Below, one piece after another: positions 40,152 to 47,934 of a DNA stretch of 64,000 bases. Source of the DNA: Ancylobacter radicis (GTDB taxonomy: Bacteria; Pseudomonadota; Alphaproteobacteria; Rhizobiales; Xanthobacteraceae); contig NZ_JAHCQH010000004.1 of assembly GCF_018449475.1 (NCBI RefSeq), positions 186,001 through 250,000 on the forward strand, read 5' to 3'. The notes under the pieces are model-generated. The model was not told the origin of the DNA and did not search any database. It worked only from the letters and a program-made list of their open reading frames with translations. The position numbers were made by a program, and so were the translations under genes. The first letter of the stretch is position 1; the number at the start of each line of letters is the position of its first letter.

Positions 40152-41339
40152 CTAGGCCCGCCCCTTCAGCAGGCGCAGCGTGTGGCGGGCGATCATGGCT
40201 TCCTCGTCCGTGGGGATAACAAATACACGCTGCCGCGAGCCCTCCGCATCGATGCGCGAATCGTTCGCCTCATTCGCGCGGGCGTCGAGCTTCATGCCGA
40301 GAATCGCCAGGCGCGCGGCGATGCGCGCTCGTATGGGGGCGGATCGCTCGCCAATGCCGGCGGTGAAGACCAGCGCGTCGAGGCGGCCGAGTGTCACCGT
40401 GAACTGGGCGATGGCCTGCGCGACCTTCAGGCAGAAATAATCCACCGCCAGCGCGGCCTCGGGCGCCTCGCTCGCCAGCAATTCGCGCATGTCGCTGCTG
40501 ATGCCCGAGAGACCCTTCAGACCACTGTCGTGATAGAGCAGATGGCCGACCTCGGCCGGGCTCATGCCCTTCTGCTCGATGAGGTGCAGCACCACGCCGG
40601 GGTCAAGCGCCCCGCAGCGCGTGCCCATGGGCAGGCCGTCCAGAGCGGTGAAGCTCATGGTGGAATCCTGGCTGTGCCCGTCCTGCAGCGCGCAGGCCGA
40701 GGCGCCGGAACCCAGATGGGCGATGACCACGCTGCCGGCGGCGGCTTCCAGGTCGAGTTCGCGCAGGCGGCCCGCGACATATTCATAGGACAGCCCGTGA
40801 AAGCCGTAGCGCCGCACGCCGTCCTCATAGAGCGCCCGGGGCAGGGCGAAGCGATCGGCAATCTCCGGGTGGTCGCGATGGAACGCGGTGTCGAAACAGG
40901 CAACCTGCGGAAGATCGGGTCGACGCTGGCGGATGACGCGAATGGGGTCGAGGTTGGTCAGCTGGTGCAGCGGAGCCAGCGGGATGAAGCTCTCCAGCCG
41001 CGTGAAAACCGCGTCGTCGATCAGGACGGGATGGCTGTAATCGGGCCCGCCATGCACCACGCGATGGCCGACGCCAATCAGATGATGGTCGTCGATCAGC
41101 GGCGTGATCCAGTCGCCAATGGCGTGCTGGGCCTCATGCGGGCTGGCGATTTCCTGCGCTGAGAAGGATTGATCGACCAGAGATGCGCCGTCGCCGTCGC
41201 GGGCGATGAGGCGCGGACGGGTGCCGATGCCGTCCAGCGCGCCTCCGATCAGGGGGGCGAAATCCTCGCCGTCCACCCGGTAGAGCTTGAACTTGATGGA
41301 GGAGGAGCCGGCATTCACCACGAAAAGCACGTCGCTCAT
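40152..41339 (-). CDS. ackA: Acetate kinase
   Basis: A 395-residue ASKHA-fold kinase that interconverts acetyl phosphate plus ADP and acetate plus ATP. N-terminal VVNAGSSSIKFKLY, the catalytic FDTAFH motif (as ACFDTAFHRDHP), HLGSGASACAL of the phosphate loop, and FTAGIGERS near the C-terminus are all present. Length is typical. It starts 3 bp after the pta-like gene stop, so the two form an operon linking acetyl-CoA, acetyl phosphate and acetate. The GntR regulator further upstream on the same strand may or may not belong to the unit. Confidence 0.96.
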   Translation of the reverse strand: MSDVLFVVNAGSSSIKFKLYRVDGEDFAPLIGGALDGIGTRPRLIARDGDGASLVDQSFSAQEIASPHEAQHAIGDWITPLIDDHHLIGVGHRVVHGGPDYSHPVLIDDAVFTRLESFIPLAPLHQLTNLDPIRVIRQRRPDLPQVACFDTAFHRDHPEIADRFALPRALYEDGVRRYGFHGLSYEYVAGRLRELDLEAAAGSVVIAHLGSGASACALQDGHSQDSTMSFTALDGLPMGTRCGALDPGVVLHLIEQKGMSPAEVGHLLYHDSGLKGLSGISSDMRELLASEAPEAALAVDYFCLKVAQAIAQFTVTLGRLDALVFTAGIGERSAPIRARIAARLAILGMKLDARANEANDSRIDAEGSRQRVFVIPTDEEAMIARHTLRLLKGRA

Positions 41340-41342
41340 GGT

Positions 41343-42299
41343 CTAGCCCCCAAGGCCCGGTTGGCGCAGCCGCGCATCGGCATAGAGCACGGCGACGGCG
41401 CAGGAGGCGAGGCGGGTTTTCAGCGTATCGGCGCGGCTGGTCAGGATCACCGGAACGCGCGCACCAAGCACGATCCCGGCGGCGTCAGCGCCGGCCATGA
41501 AGGTGAGGTTCTTGGCGAGCATGTTGCCGGCTTCGAGATCGGGGGCGACGAGGATCTGCGCACGGCCGGCGACGGGCGAGGTCAGGCCCTTGATGCGCGC
41601 GGCGTCGGGCGAGATGGCGTTGTCGAGCGCCAGCGGTCCGTCGAGTTCGGCGCCGGTGATCTGGCCACGCTCGGCCATCTTGCACAGCGCGGCGGCGTCA
41701 AGGGTGGAGGGGATGCTGGTGGTCACGGTCTCGATGGCGGAGAGAATCGCCACGCGCGGGCGTCCGAGCCCGAGGCCCCGATGCAGGTCGATCGCGTTCT
41801 GGACGATGTCGCGCTTGGCGTCGAGGTCGGGGAAGATGTTGACCGCCGCATCGGTGATGAACAGCGGCTCGGGATAGGACGGCACGTCCATGATGAAGAC
41901 ATGGCTGACGCGCCGGCCGGTGCGCAGGCCCGTGTCGCGCGCGGTGATGGCGGCGAGCATCTCGTCGCTGTGCAGGCTGCCTTTCATCAGCAGCGCCGCC
42001 TCGCCTTCGCGCACCAGTTCCACCGCGCGCGCCGCGGAGGCCGCGCTGTGCGGGGTGTCAACTCTTTCAATGTCGGTGAGATCGAGCCCGTGCTCGCGCG
42101 CTACCGTGTCGATCCGTGCCTGCGGGCCGACCAGTATGGGGATGATGAGCCCGGCCGCGGCGGCATCCAGGGCGGCGCGCAACGAAGATTCATCGCAGGG
42201 GTGAGCCACCGCCGTGCGCAGCGGGCCGACGGCGGCGGCGCGGGCGATCAGGTCGCGATAATTGCCGTGGGTGGGATGCGGGCTGACGCTTTGATCCAT
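41343..42299 (-). CDS. Phosphate acetyltransferase / phosphate butyryltransferase family
   Basis: A 318-residue enzyme of the PTA/PTB family that transfers the acyl group of CoA to phosphate. Motifs include LLMKGSLHSDEMLAA, the RRVSHVFIMDVPSYPEPLFITDAAVN block, and near the end QILVAPDLEAGNMLAKNL with the substrate-pocket glycine segment VLGARVPVILTSRAD. It corresponds to the short single-domain form often paired with ackA in alphaproteobacteria, sometimes annotated as a bifunctional enoyl-CoA hydratase/phosphate acetyltransferase, although the hydratase MaoC domain is absent here. Acetyl-CoA as substrate is inferred from the ackA neighbour. Confidence 0.92.
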   Translation of the reverse strand: MDQSVSPHPTHGNYRDLIARAAAVGPLRTAVAHPCDESSLRAALDAAAAGLIIPILVGPQARIDTVAREHGLDLTDIERVDTPHSAASAARAVELVREGEAALLMKGSLHSDEMLAAITARDTGLRTGRRVSHVFIMDVPSYPEPLFITDAAVNIFPDLDAKRDIVQNAIDLHRGLGLGRPRVAILSAIETVTTSIPSTLDAAALCKMAERGQITGAELDGPLALDNAISPDAARIKGLTSPVAGRAQILVAPDLEAGNMLAKNLTFMAGADAAGIVLGARVPVILTSRADTLKTRLASCAVAVLYADARLRQPGLGG

Positions 42300-42443
42300 G
42301 ACGTTCCTTGCGACCCGTGGCGTGGCCGGGTGGAGCCTTGATGAAGGTTGCCACGGGAAGGTGAAGGGGCCGTGGCGTCCTTGACCTGTCGCAAGAGACC
42401 AGAATTTGCAGCCCCCGGCCAGCAGGGGGCTGACGGGTGAGGC

Positions 42444-43154
42444 TCAGTCCTCGTTGGCGGCGCGCATCTGCTTTTCCAGCAGCTTGCGCTCGACGGTCTG
42501 GAGATGGGCGCGCATCGCGGCGGCAGCCCCCGCCATGTCGCGGTGCTCGATGGCGTCGACGATCGCGTCATGTTCGGCAAAGCTGTGATGGGTCGGCAGC
42601 GGGCGTACCGGCGCCGTGCGCAGCCGGCCCCAGGTCACGGCCCGGCGTACCGCGTTCAGCGTATCGAACAGGCCGAGCAGCAGGCTGTTCTGCGTCGCTT
42701 CGGCAATGGTGCGGTGAAGCCGCGTGTCCCAGCCTTCATATTGCCGCCAGGTTTCCGCCTGCCGCGAGCGGGTGAGGCACAGGCGCATCTCGGAAATGGC
42801 GGCGGGGGTCGCGGTGAAGGCGGCGGCGCGGGTAATCTCCGGTTCGATGACGAGGCGCGCGCGCATCACCTCGGCCGGATTGCTGCGTCGGGCGAGGGCG
42901 GCGATGTCGGCGAAGGTGTCGAGCGGCCGGCTGCCCATGAAGGTGCCCTTGCCGACATGGCGCCAGAGCTGGCCCTCGGCTTCGAGCACGTCGAGCGCCT
43001 TGCGCAGTTCGGTGCGCGAGACGCCGAGGGCGGCGGACAGCTCGCGCTCGGGCGGCAGGCGCCCATCATCGGGCAGGTCCGTCTGGGCCAGATAGGCGCG
43101 CAGTTGGGTGACGATGCCCTGTGCCGGATGGGTATCAGGATGGGAATTCAGCAT
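42444..43154 (-). CDS. GntR family transcriptional regulator, FadR subfamily
   Basis: A 236-residue regulator. The N-terminal winged helix-turn-helix (residues 10-75) has LPPERELSAALGVSRTELRKALDVLEAEG, and the C-terminal FCD ligand domain carries the metal-type ligands in RLVIEPEITRAAA, DTRLHRTIAEATQN and the HDAIVDAIEHRD histidine. It is divergent from the ABC importer operon, and two similar inverted repeats lie between them (43168-43187 and 43257-43274). It probably represses that operon until a substrate acid is bound. The ATG at 43154 is chosen because the DNA-binding domain starts about 10 residues later. Confidence 0.9.
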   Translation of the reverse strand: MLNSHPDTHPAQGIVTQLRAYLAQTDLPDDGRLPPERELSAALGVSRTELRKALDVLEAEGQLWRHVGKGTFMGSRPLDTFADIAALARRSNPAEVMRARLVIEPEITRAAAFTATPAAISEMRLCLTRSRQAETWRQYEGWDTRLHRTIAEATQNSLLLGLFDTLNAVRRAVTWGRLRTAPVRPLPTHHSFAEHDAIVDAIEHRDMAGAAAAMRAHLQTVERKLLEKQMRAANED

Positions 43155-43167
43155 AGGCGCAGGGCTC

Positions 43168-43187
43168 AACCAAAGTTCGAATTGGTT
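43168..43187. promoter_or_regulatory. Candidate GntR operator 1
   Basis: AACCAAA-GTTCG-AATTGGTT, an inverted repeat 14 bp ahead of the regulator's ATG, in a position to autorepress it. A second similar copy lies at 43257-43274. Confidence 0.5.
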
Positions 43188-43256
43188 CAATCTATGAAGC
43201 GGCGGACCCGAGCGGTCAAGCCGTTTTGAACTTGACCGCATCTTTCAGCCAATATA

Positions 43257-43274
43257 AACCAAAAAGCAATTGGT
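43257..43274. promoter_or_regulatory. Candidate GntR operator 2
   Basis: AACCAAA-AAGC-AATTGGT, matching site 1 in both arms with one base less in the centre. It lies 62 bp upstream of the substrate-binding-protein ATG and could block the promoter of the importer operon. Confidence 0.5.
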
Positions 43275-43336
43275 CGTTTACCTCGCGGGGTAACGGCAGC
43301 CGTGGATCCAACCACTCGGCATCATGGGAGACGAAA

Positions 43337-44341
43337 ATGCTCAAGAGCCTTACCCAGGGATTGGTGCGCCTGTCGGGCACCGCCGCCGTGCTCGGCGTCA
43401 GCGCGACGCTGGCCTTCGCGCCGCAGGCTGAAGCCAAGGTGCGCGTCGCCTATGGCGACATTGCGAGCGTCGAGAACCTCCATCTCCTCGCCGCCTTCGA
43501 GCTCGCCAAGCAGAAGGGTGTCGAAATCGAGATGACCTATCTGAAGTCCGAGGACATCGCGGCCCAGGCCGTGGTCGGCGGGCAGGCGGATATCGGCGTC
43601 GGCGGTCCCTATGCGCTGATCCAGAAGGTGAAGGTGCCGGTGCGCATCTTCCTGCAGCTCTCCACGCTGCGCTTCTACCCGGCGGTCAATGCCGAATTCT
43701 ACAAGACCTGGAAGGACCTCGACGGCCAGGAAATCGCCGTGCATTCGCGCGGTTCCGGCACCGAGGCGATCATGAAGCTGATGGAGGAGAAGCAGGGCAT
43801 CAAGTTCTCCAAGATCAGCTACATCCCCGGCTCGGAAGTGCGCACCGGCGCGCTGCTGCAGGGCAATGTGAAGGCGACCATCGTCGACACCAATGGGCGC
43901 AAGCTGCTCGCGGCGAAGGCGCCGGGCAAGTTCATCATCCTGCCGCTGGATGGCATCAACGCCACCGATGAGGCGCTGTTCGCCCGCCAGGACTTCCTCG
44001 ACAAGAACCCGAAGGACGTCGACATCATCGTCGAGTCGATCCTGACCACCTGGCGCGAAGTCACCAAGAACCCGGCGATCGTTGCCGAGTGGCGCACCAA
44101 GTACAAGCTCCTGCCGGACCTGCCGGCCGATCAGGTCGCCGAGATCACGCCCTATTTCACTGAACTCGCCGAAGGCAAGGCTTTCCCGCTCAATGGTGGC
44201 GGCGAGGCGGCAGCCAAGGACGACTTCGCCTTCTACACGCTCTCCGGCCAACTCACCGGCAAGCCGGCCGAGCTGAAGGTCGAGGAGTTCTGGGCGCTCG
44301 AGCCGCTGAACCGCGCGCTCGGCAAGATCGGCACGAATTGA
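43337..44341 (+). CDS. ABC transporter substrate-binding protein (NMT1/TauA/SsuA-like)
   Basis: A 334-residue periplasmic binding protein with a signal peptide (cut after Ala33 in QAEAKVRVAYG). The pattern KVRVAYGDIASVENLHLLAAFELAKQKG, EIEMTYLKSEDIAAQAVVGGQADIGVGGPYA and the AVHSRGSGTEAIM region are typical of the NMT1/TauA group, which bind sulphonates, pyrimidines or aromatic acids. The specificity cannot be read from sequence. GGGAG precedes the ATG. It starts a five-gene operon with two permeases, one ATPase and an FAH-family hydrolase. Confidence 0.9.
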   Translation: MLKSLTQGLVRLSGTAAVLGVSATLAFAPQAEAKVRVAYGDIASVENLHLLAAFELAKQKGVEIEMTYLKSEDIAAQAVVGGQADIGVGGPYALIQKVKVPVRIFLQLSTLRFYPAVNAEFYKTWKDLDGQEIAVHSRGSGTEAIMKLMEEKQGIKFSKISYIPGSEVRTGALLQGNVKATIVDTNGRKLLAAKAPGKFIILPLDGINATDEALFARQDFLDKNPKDVDIIVESILTTWREVTKNPAIVAEWRTKYKLLPDLPADQVAEITPYFTELAEGKAFPLNGGGEAAAKDDFAFYTLSGQLTGKPAELKVEEFWALEPLNRALGKIGTN

Positions 44342-44351
44342 GGCCGGCTTG

Positions 44352-45182
44352 ATGGCAGTACCCGCTCACGTGAACGGCCCCTCGCGGACCGTCCCCGGCA
44401 CCGAGGCTTCCTCCTTCTGGAGGAAGCTTTCGGAGCACCGCTCGGCCCTTTGGCGCATCGCCTCCATCGGGCTGTTCTTCCTCATCTGGGAAATCGCCGG
44501 CCGCATACCGATCAGCTTCGCCTTCCCGACCTTTCTGGAAACGCTGCGCGCCTTCGTCACCATGACGCTCGACGGCTCCTTCGTCGCCGCCTATGCGGAA
44601 ACGCTGCAGCCGCTCGTCATCGGTATCGCCATCTCCACGGTGATCGGCATCGCGCTCGGCATCGTCATGGGTCTGTCGCGCTTCGCCGAATGGCTGGCCG
44701 CCCCGGTCTTCATCGTGCTGCAGGCCGCGCCGATGGCAGCGCTGATCCCGCTGATCACCTTCGTTTACGGTATCGGCCTGCTGGCAAAAACGCTGGCCGT
44801 CATCATGCTCGCTCTGCCGGTGATCGTGCTCAATGGCTATAAGGCGGTGCGCAATGCCAATCCGTCATTGGTTGCCATGTGCTATTCCTTCCAGGGAAAC
44901 CTCTGGCAGCGCATCACCAAGATCATCATCCCCGATGCCAGCCCGGTCATTTTCGCCGGCCTGCGCCTCGGCCTCGCCGCCGGCTTCATCGGCGTGATCC
45001 TCGCCGAACTGCTGATCACCCCGACCGGCATCGGCGATCTCATCACCTATCACCGCTCGGTGGCGAACTACGCGGAAATGTATGCCGCCGTCGTCTCCAT
45101 CATCCTCGTGTCCACGCTGACGCTGGCGGCGCTTGAGGCCTTCGAGCTTCGCGTGCTGCGTCCGGAAAAGAGAAGGTCCTGA
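44352..45182 (+). CDS. ABC transporter permease (BPD/SsuC-like), first permease
   Basis: A 276-residue inner-membrane permease with about six helices. The cytoplasmic EAA loop that couples to the ATPase is visible in the segment VRNANPSLVAMCYSFQGN followed by IIIPDASPVIFAGLRLGLA. It follows the binding protein by 10 bp and is close to the SsuC/TauC group. It differs in sequence and N-terminal length from the second permease at 46004, so the pore is probably a heterodimer. Confidence 0.92.
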   Translation: MAVPAHVNGPSRTVPGTEASSFWRKLSEHRSALWRIASIGLFFLIWEIAGRIPISFAFPTFLETLRAFVTMTLDGSFVAAYAETLQPLVIGIAISTVIGIALGIVMGLSRFAEWLAAPVFIVLQAAPMAALIPLITFVYGIGLLAKTLAVIMLALPVIVLNGYKAVRNANPSLVAMCYSFQGNLWQRITKIIIPDASPVIFAGLRLGLAAGFIGVILAELLITPTGIGDLITYHRSVANYAEMYAAVVSIILVSTLTLAALEAFELRVLRPEKRRS

Positions 45183-45185
45183 GCC

Positions 45186-45992
45186 ATGCGCAATATCACG
45201 GCGCATGCGGCGTCCGCCGCTGCCCATCCCGCCGGTGCCGACGTCGCGGTCGAGGTGCGGGGTGTCTGCAAGATGTATAGCGAGGTCGAGGCGCTGCGCA
45301 GCATCGACCTTGATTTCCCCGCCGGCAAGCTGACCACGCTGCTCGGCCCCTCGGGCTGCGGTAAGACCACGCTGCTCAAGATCATCGCCGGCCTCATTCC
45401 CGCGACCTCGGGCGAGATCCGCGTGAACGGCAAGACCGTGACCGGCCCCGGCCCGGAACGCGCCTTCGTGTTCCAGGACTTCGCGCTGATGCCCTGGGCG
45501 ACGGTGATGCGCAATGTCGCCTTCGGCCTTGAGCTGAAGGGCATGGGCAAGGACGAGCGCCAGTCGATCGCCGCCCGATATATCAACGAGGTCGGGCTTG
45601 CCGGCTTCGAGAACAAGTACCCGCACGAACTCTCCGGCGGCATGCGCCAGCGTGTGGGCCTTGCCCGCGCCTTCGCGGTGAATGCCGACGTGCTGCTGCT
45701 CGACGAGCCGTTCTCGGCGGTGGATGAACAGAACCGTCGCAAGTTCCAGGAAGACCTGCTGCGCCTCGTCGCGCTGGAGAAGAAGACCTTCATCTTCGTC
45801 ACCCATTCGATCGAGGAAGCGGTCTACTGCTCGGACCGCATCGTCATCCTCTCCCGCCGGCCGGGCCGCATCGCCCAGATCATCGAGCCGGAGATCGACC
45901 GCTCGGCGTCTCCCGACGCCATTCGCCGTGACCAGGGTTATCTCGATACCGTCGAGGAGATCTGGCAGGGCCTCAAGCGTTACGTCGATTAG
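45186..45992 (+). CDS. ABC transporter ATP-binding protein
   Basis: A 268-residue ATPase. Walker A GPSGCGKTT at residues 54-62, Q-loop FQDFALMPW, signature LSGGMRQRVGLARA, Walker B VLLLDEPFSAVD and H-loop FVTHSIEEA are all present, as in SsuB/TauB-type importer ATPases. It lies between two different permease genes and is the only ATPase in the operon, so it must serve both. Three bases separate it from the first permease. Confidence 0.95.
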   Translation: MRNITAHAASAAAHPAGADVAVEVRGVCKMYSEVEALRSIDLDFPAGKLTTLLGPSGCGKTTLLKIIAGLIPATSGEIRVNGKTVTGPGPERAFVFQDFALMPWATVMRNVAFGLELKGMGKDERQSIAARYINEVGLAGFENKYPHELSGGMRQRVGLARAFAVNADVLLLDEPFSAVDEQNRRKFQEDLLRLVALEKKTFIFVTHSIEEAVYCSDRIVILSRRPGRIAQIIEPEIDRSASPDAIRRDQGYLDTVEEIWQGLKRYVD

Positions 45993-46003
45993 GGGAGGGC
46001 GCG

Positions 46004-46756
46004 ATGACACTTTTCGGCTATCGCGTGCCCATGATGGCCTCGCTCCTCGTGTGGTGCGTCATCTGGGAACTGGTGGGGCAATCGGGGGCGATGTTCCTCA
46101 TCCCGCCGCTCTCGGACGTGCTGGTCGCGGCCGTGGCGCTGGTGCAGACCGGCACCTGGCAGGCGGCGGCGGTGACGACGCTGAACAGCTTCCTCATCGG
46201 CATGTTCTTCGCCATCCTTGTTGGCATCATCCTGGGCGTTCTGATGGGGCGCTTCCAGGCGGTCGACAATCTGTTGGGTATCTGGGTCAACATCTTCGTC
46301 TCGGCGCCGCTCTCTGCGCTGGTGCCGGTGCTGATGATCCTGTTCGGCATGGGCGAGACCACGGTGGTGGTCACCGTCTTCCTGTTCGCCGTCTGGATTA
46401 TTGTGCTGGACACGCGGGCCGGGATACAGGGCGTGCCCAATTCCCTCATCGAGATGGGGCGCAGCTACGGCGCCTCGCCCCTCGCCCTCTACGGCAAGAT
46501 CATTCTTCTCGCCGCGCTTCCCGAAATCCTCGCCGGCATCCGGCTGGGCGTGGTGCGCGGTGTGAAGGGCGTGGTGATCGGCCAATTGCTGGTTTCCATC
46601 CTCGGCTATGGCGAGTTGTTCGAGCTCTATTCGCGCAACTTCGACATGGAGAACTTCTGGGCCCTGACCATTATCCTGTTCGCCGCGGCGATGGGGTTGT
46701 CGGCCCTGATCGAAAATATTGAGAAACGCGTCGACTATTACGCAGGAGTACGCTGA
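46004..46756 (+). CDS. ABC transporter permease, second permease
   Basis: A 250-residue permease with about six hydrophobic helices and a coupling loop visible in VPNSLIEMGRSYGASPLALYGKIILLAALPEILAGIRLGVVRG. The architecture matches BPD-family importer permeases. It is distinct from the permease at 44352, which makes a heterodimeric pore likely. The stop overlaps the next gene's ATG as TGATG at 46754-46758, so the FAH-family gene is coupled to it. Confidence 0.92.
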   Translation: MTLFGYRVPMMASLLVWCVIWELVGQSGAMFLIPPLSDVLVAAVALVQTGTWQAAAVTTLNSFLIGMFFAILVGIILGVLMGRFQAVDNLLGIWVNIFVSAPLSALVPVLMILFGMGETTVVVTVFLFAVWIIVLDTRAGIQGVPNSLIEMGRSYGASPLALYGKIILLAALPEILAGIRLGVVRGVKGVVIGQLLVSILGYGELFELYSRNFDMENFWALTIILFAAAMGLSALIENIEKRVDYYAGVR

Positions 46757-47460
46757 TGAACGCCCCTCTCGACCATTCCGCCTATGTGATCGCGCCTCCT
46801 GGCATTCCGACGCTCCCCGTCGAAGGCTCGGACAAGCTGTTCCCCATCCACCGCATCTACTGCGTCGGCCGCAACTATGCCGAGCACGCGATCGAGATGG
46901 GGCATGATCCGAACAAGGAGCCGCCCTTCTTCTTCCAGAAGAATCCCGACAACGTCATCACCAATGGCACCTTCCCCTATCCCGACAAATCCAGCGATGT
47001 GCATTACGAGCTGGAAATGCTCGTGGCGCTGAGCAAGGGCGGGGTGAACATCCCCGTGGAGACGGCGATGGAACATGTGTGGGGCTATGGCATCGGTCTC
47101 GACATGACCCGCCGCGACCTGCAGGGCGAGGCCAAGAAGCTCGGACGGCCGTGGGAAGTGGGCAAGGCGTTCGAAGCTTCCGCGCCCTGCTCGGCGTTGG
47201 TGCCGGCCTCGAAGATCGGTCACCCGACCGACGGCAAGGTGTGGCTGAACGTCAATGGCGTGCAGCGCCAGGTCGGCGACCTCAACCAGATGATCTGGAA
47301 GGTGCCGGAGATGATCTCGATCCTCTCGGGCCTGTTCGAGCTGAAGGCCGGCGACATCATCATGTCCGGCACGCCCGCCGGCGTCGGCGCGATCGTGCGC
47401 GGCGACGTGATGGAAGGCGGCGTCGACGGCGTCGGCAGATTCACCGTCAAGGTCGTCTAG
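46756..47460 (+). CDS. Fumarylacetoacetate hydrolase family protein
   Basis: A 234-residue FAH-family enzyme (C-C bond hydrolase or decarboxylase). Visible motifs are CVGRNYAEHAIEMG, FFFQKNPDNVITNG, HYELEMLVAL (metal-ligand glutamates), GIGLDMTRRDLQ (aspartate ligand) and the C-terminal GDIIMSGTPAGVGAI. Members act on fumarylpyruvate, acylpyruvates or oxaloacetate. As last gene of the importer operon it may cleave a ring-fission product of the imported aromatic acid, which is an inference. A strong terminator follows at 47481-47508. Confidence 0.9.
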   Translation: MNAPLDHSAYVIAPPGIPTLPVEGSDKLFPIHRIYCVGRNYAEHAIEMGHDPNKEPPFFFQKNPDNVITNGTFPYPDKSSDVHYELEMLVALSKGGVNIPVETAMEHVWGYGIGLDMTRRDLQGEAKKLGRPWEVGKAFEASAPCSALVPASKIGHPTDGKVWLNVNGVQRQVGDLNQMIWKVPEMISILSGLFELKAGDIIMSGTPAGVGAIVRGDVMEGGVDGVGRFTVKVV

Positions 47461-47480
47461 GCCATTCCATCTTAGAGAGA

Positions 47481-47508
47481 AAAAGGCGGCCTGCGGGCCG
47501 CCTTTTTT
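47481..47508. terminator. Bidirectional terminator between the FAH and RidA genes
   Basis: A perfect 11-bp stem (AAAAGGCGGCC with its complement) around a four-base loop, with an A-run before and a T-run after it; it serves both convergent genes. Confidence 0.85.
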
Positions 47509-47514
47509 GTTGGC

Positions 47515-47910
47515 TCAGGACGGGCGGCGGGCGACGAGGTCGATCTCGACCAGCGCCTCGCGGGCGAGGCCGGTGACGCCAACGCAGGTGCGGGCGGGGC
47601 GGCGGTCGGCCGGGAAATAGGACGCATAGGCGGCGTTCATCGCCGGGTAGTCGCGGTGGAATTCGGTGAGATACACCCGTGCCTGCACGACATGGGAGAG
47701 GTCGAGCCCCAGCCCGTCCAGCACGATGACCAGATTGTCCATCACACGGCGCGTCTGTGCCTCCACGCCCTCGGGGAGGGGGCGGGAATCATCGTCCGGC
47801 CAGGTTGGCATCTGGCCGGTGATGAACACCCAGCCATCGGCTTCGACGGCGTGACTGAAGGGCGCGACCGGCGTCGGCGCGCCGGGAATCATGAGGAATT
47901 GCGGGGGCAT
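47515..47910 (-). CDS. RidA/YjgF/YER057c/UK114 family protein
   Basis: A 131-residue RidA-type protein. Core strands include PFSHAVEADGWVFITGQMPTW, the QTRRVMDNLVIVLDGLGLDLSHVVQARVYLTEF segment and RTCVGVTGLAREALVEIDLVA, where the family's arginine after RPA is present. Canonical members deaminate reactive 2-aminoacrylate imines. It starts 25 bp after hutF stops on the same strand, so it may be a downstream gene of hutF and handle reactive enamine or imine products. Confidence 0.88.
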   Translation of the reverse strand: MPPQFLMIPGAPTPVAPFSHAVEADGWVFITGQMPTWPDDDSRPLPEGVEAQTRRVMDNLVIVLDGLGLDLSHVVQARVYLTEFHRDYPAMNAAYASYFPADRRPARTCVGVTGLAREALVEIDLVARRPS

Positions 47911-47934
47911 AGAGGCTCCGGTGAAGAGGCTGAT

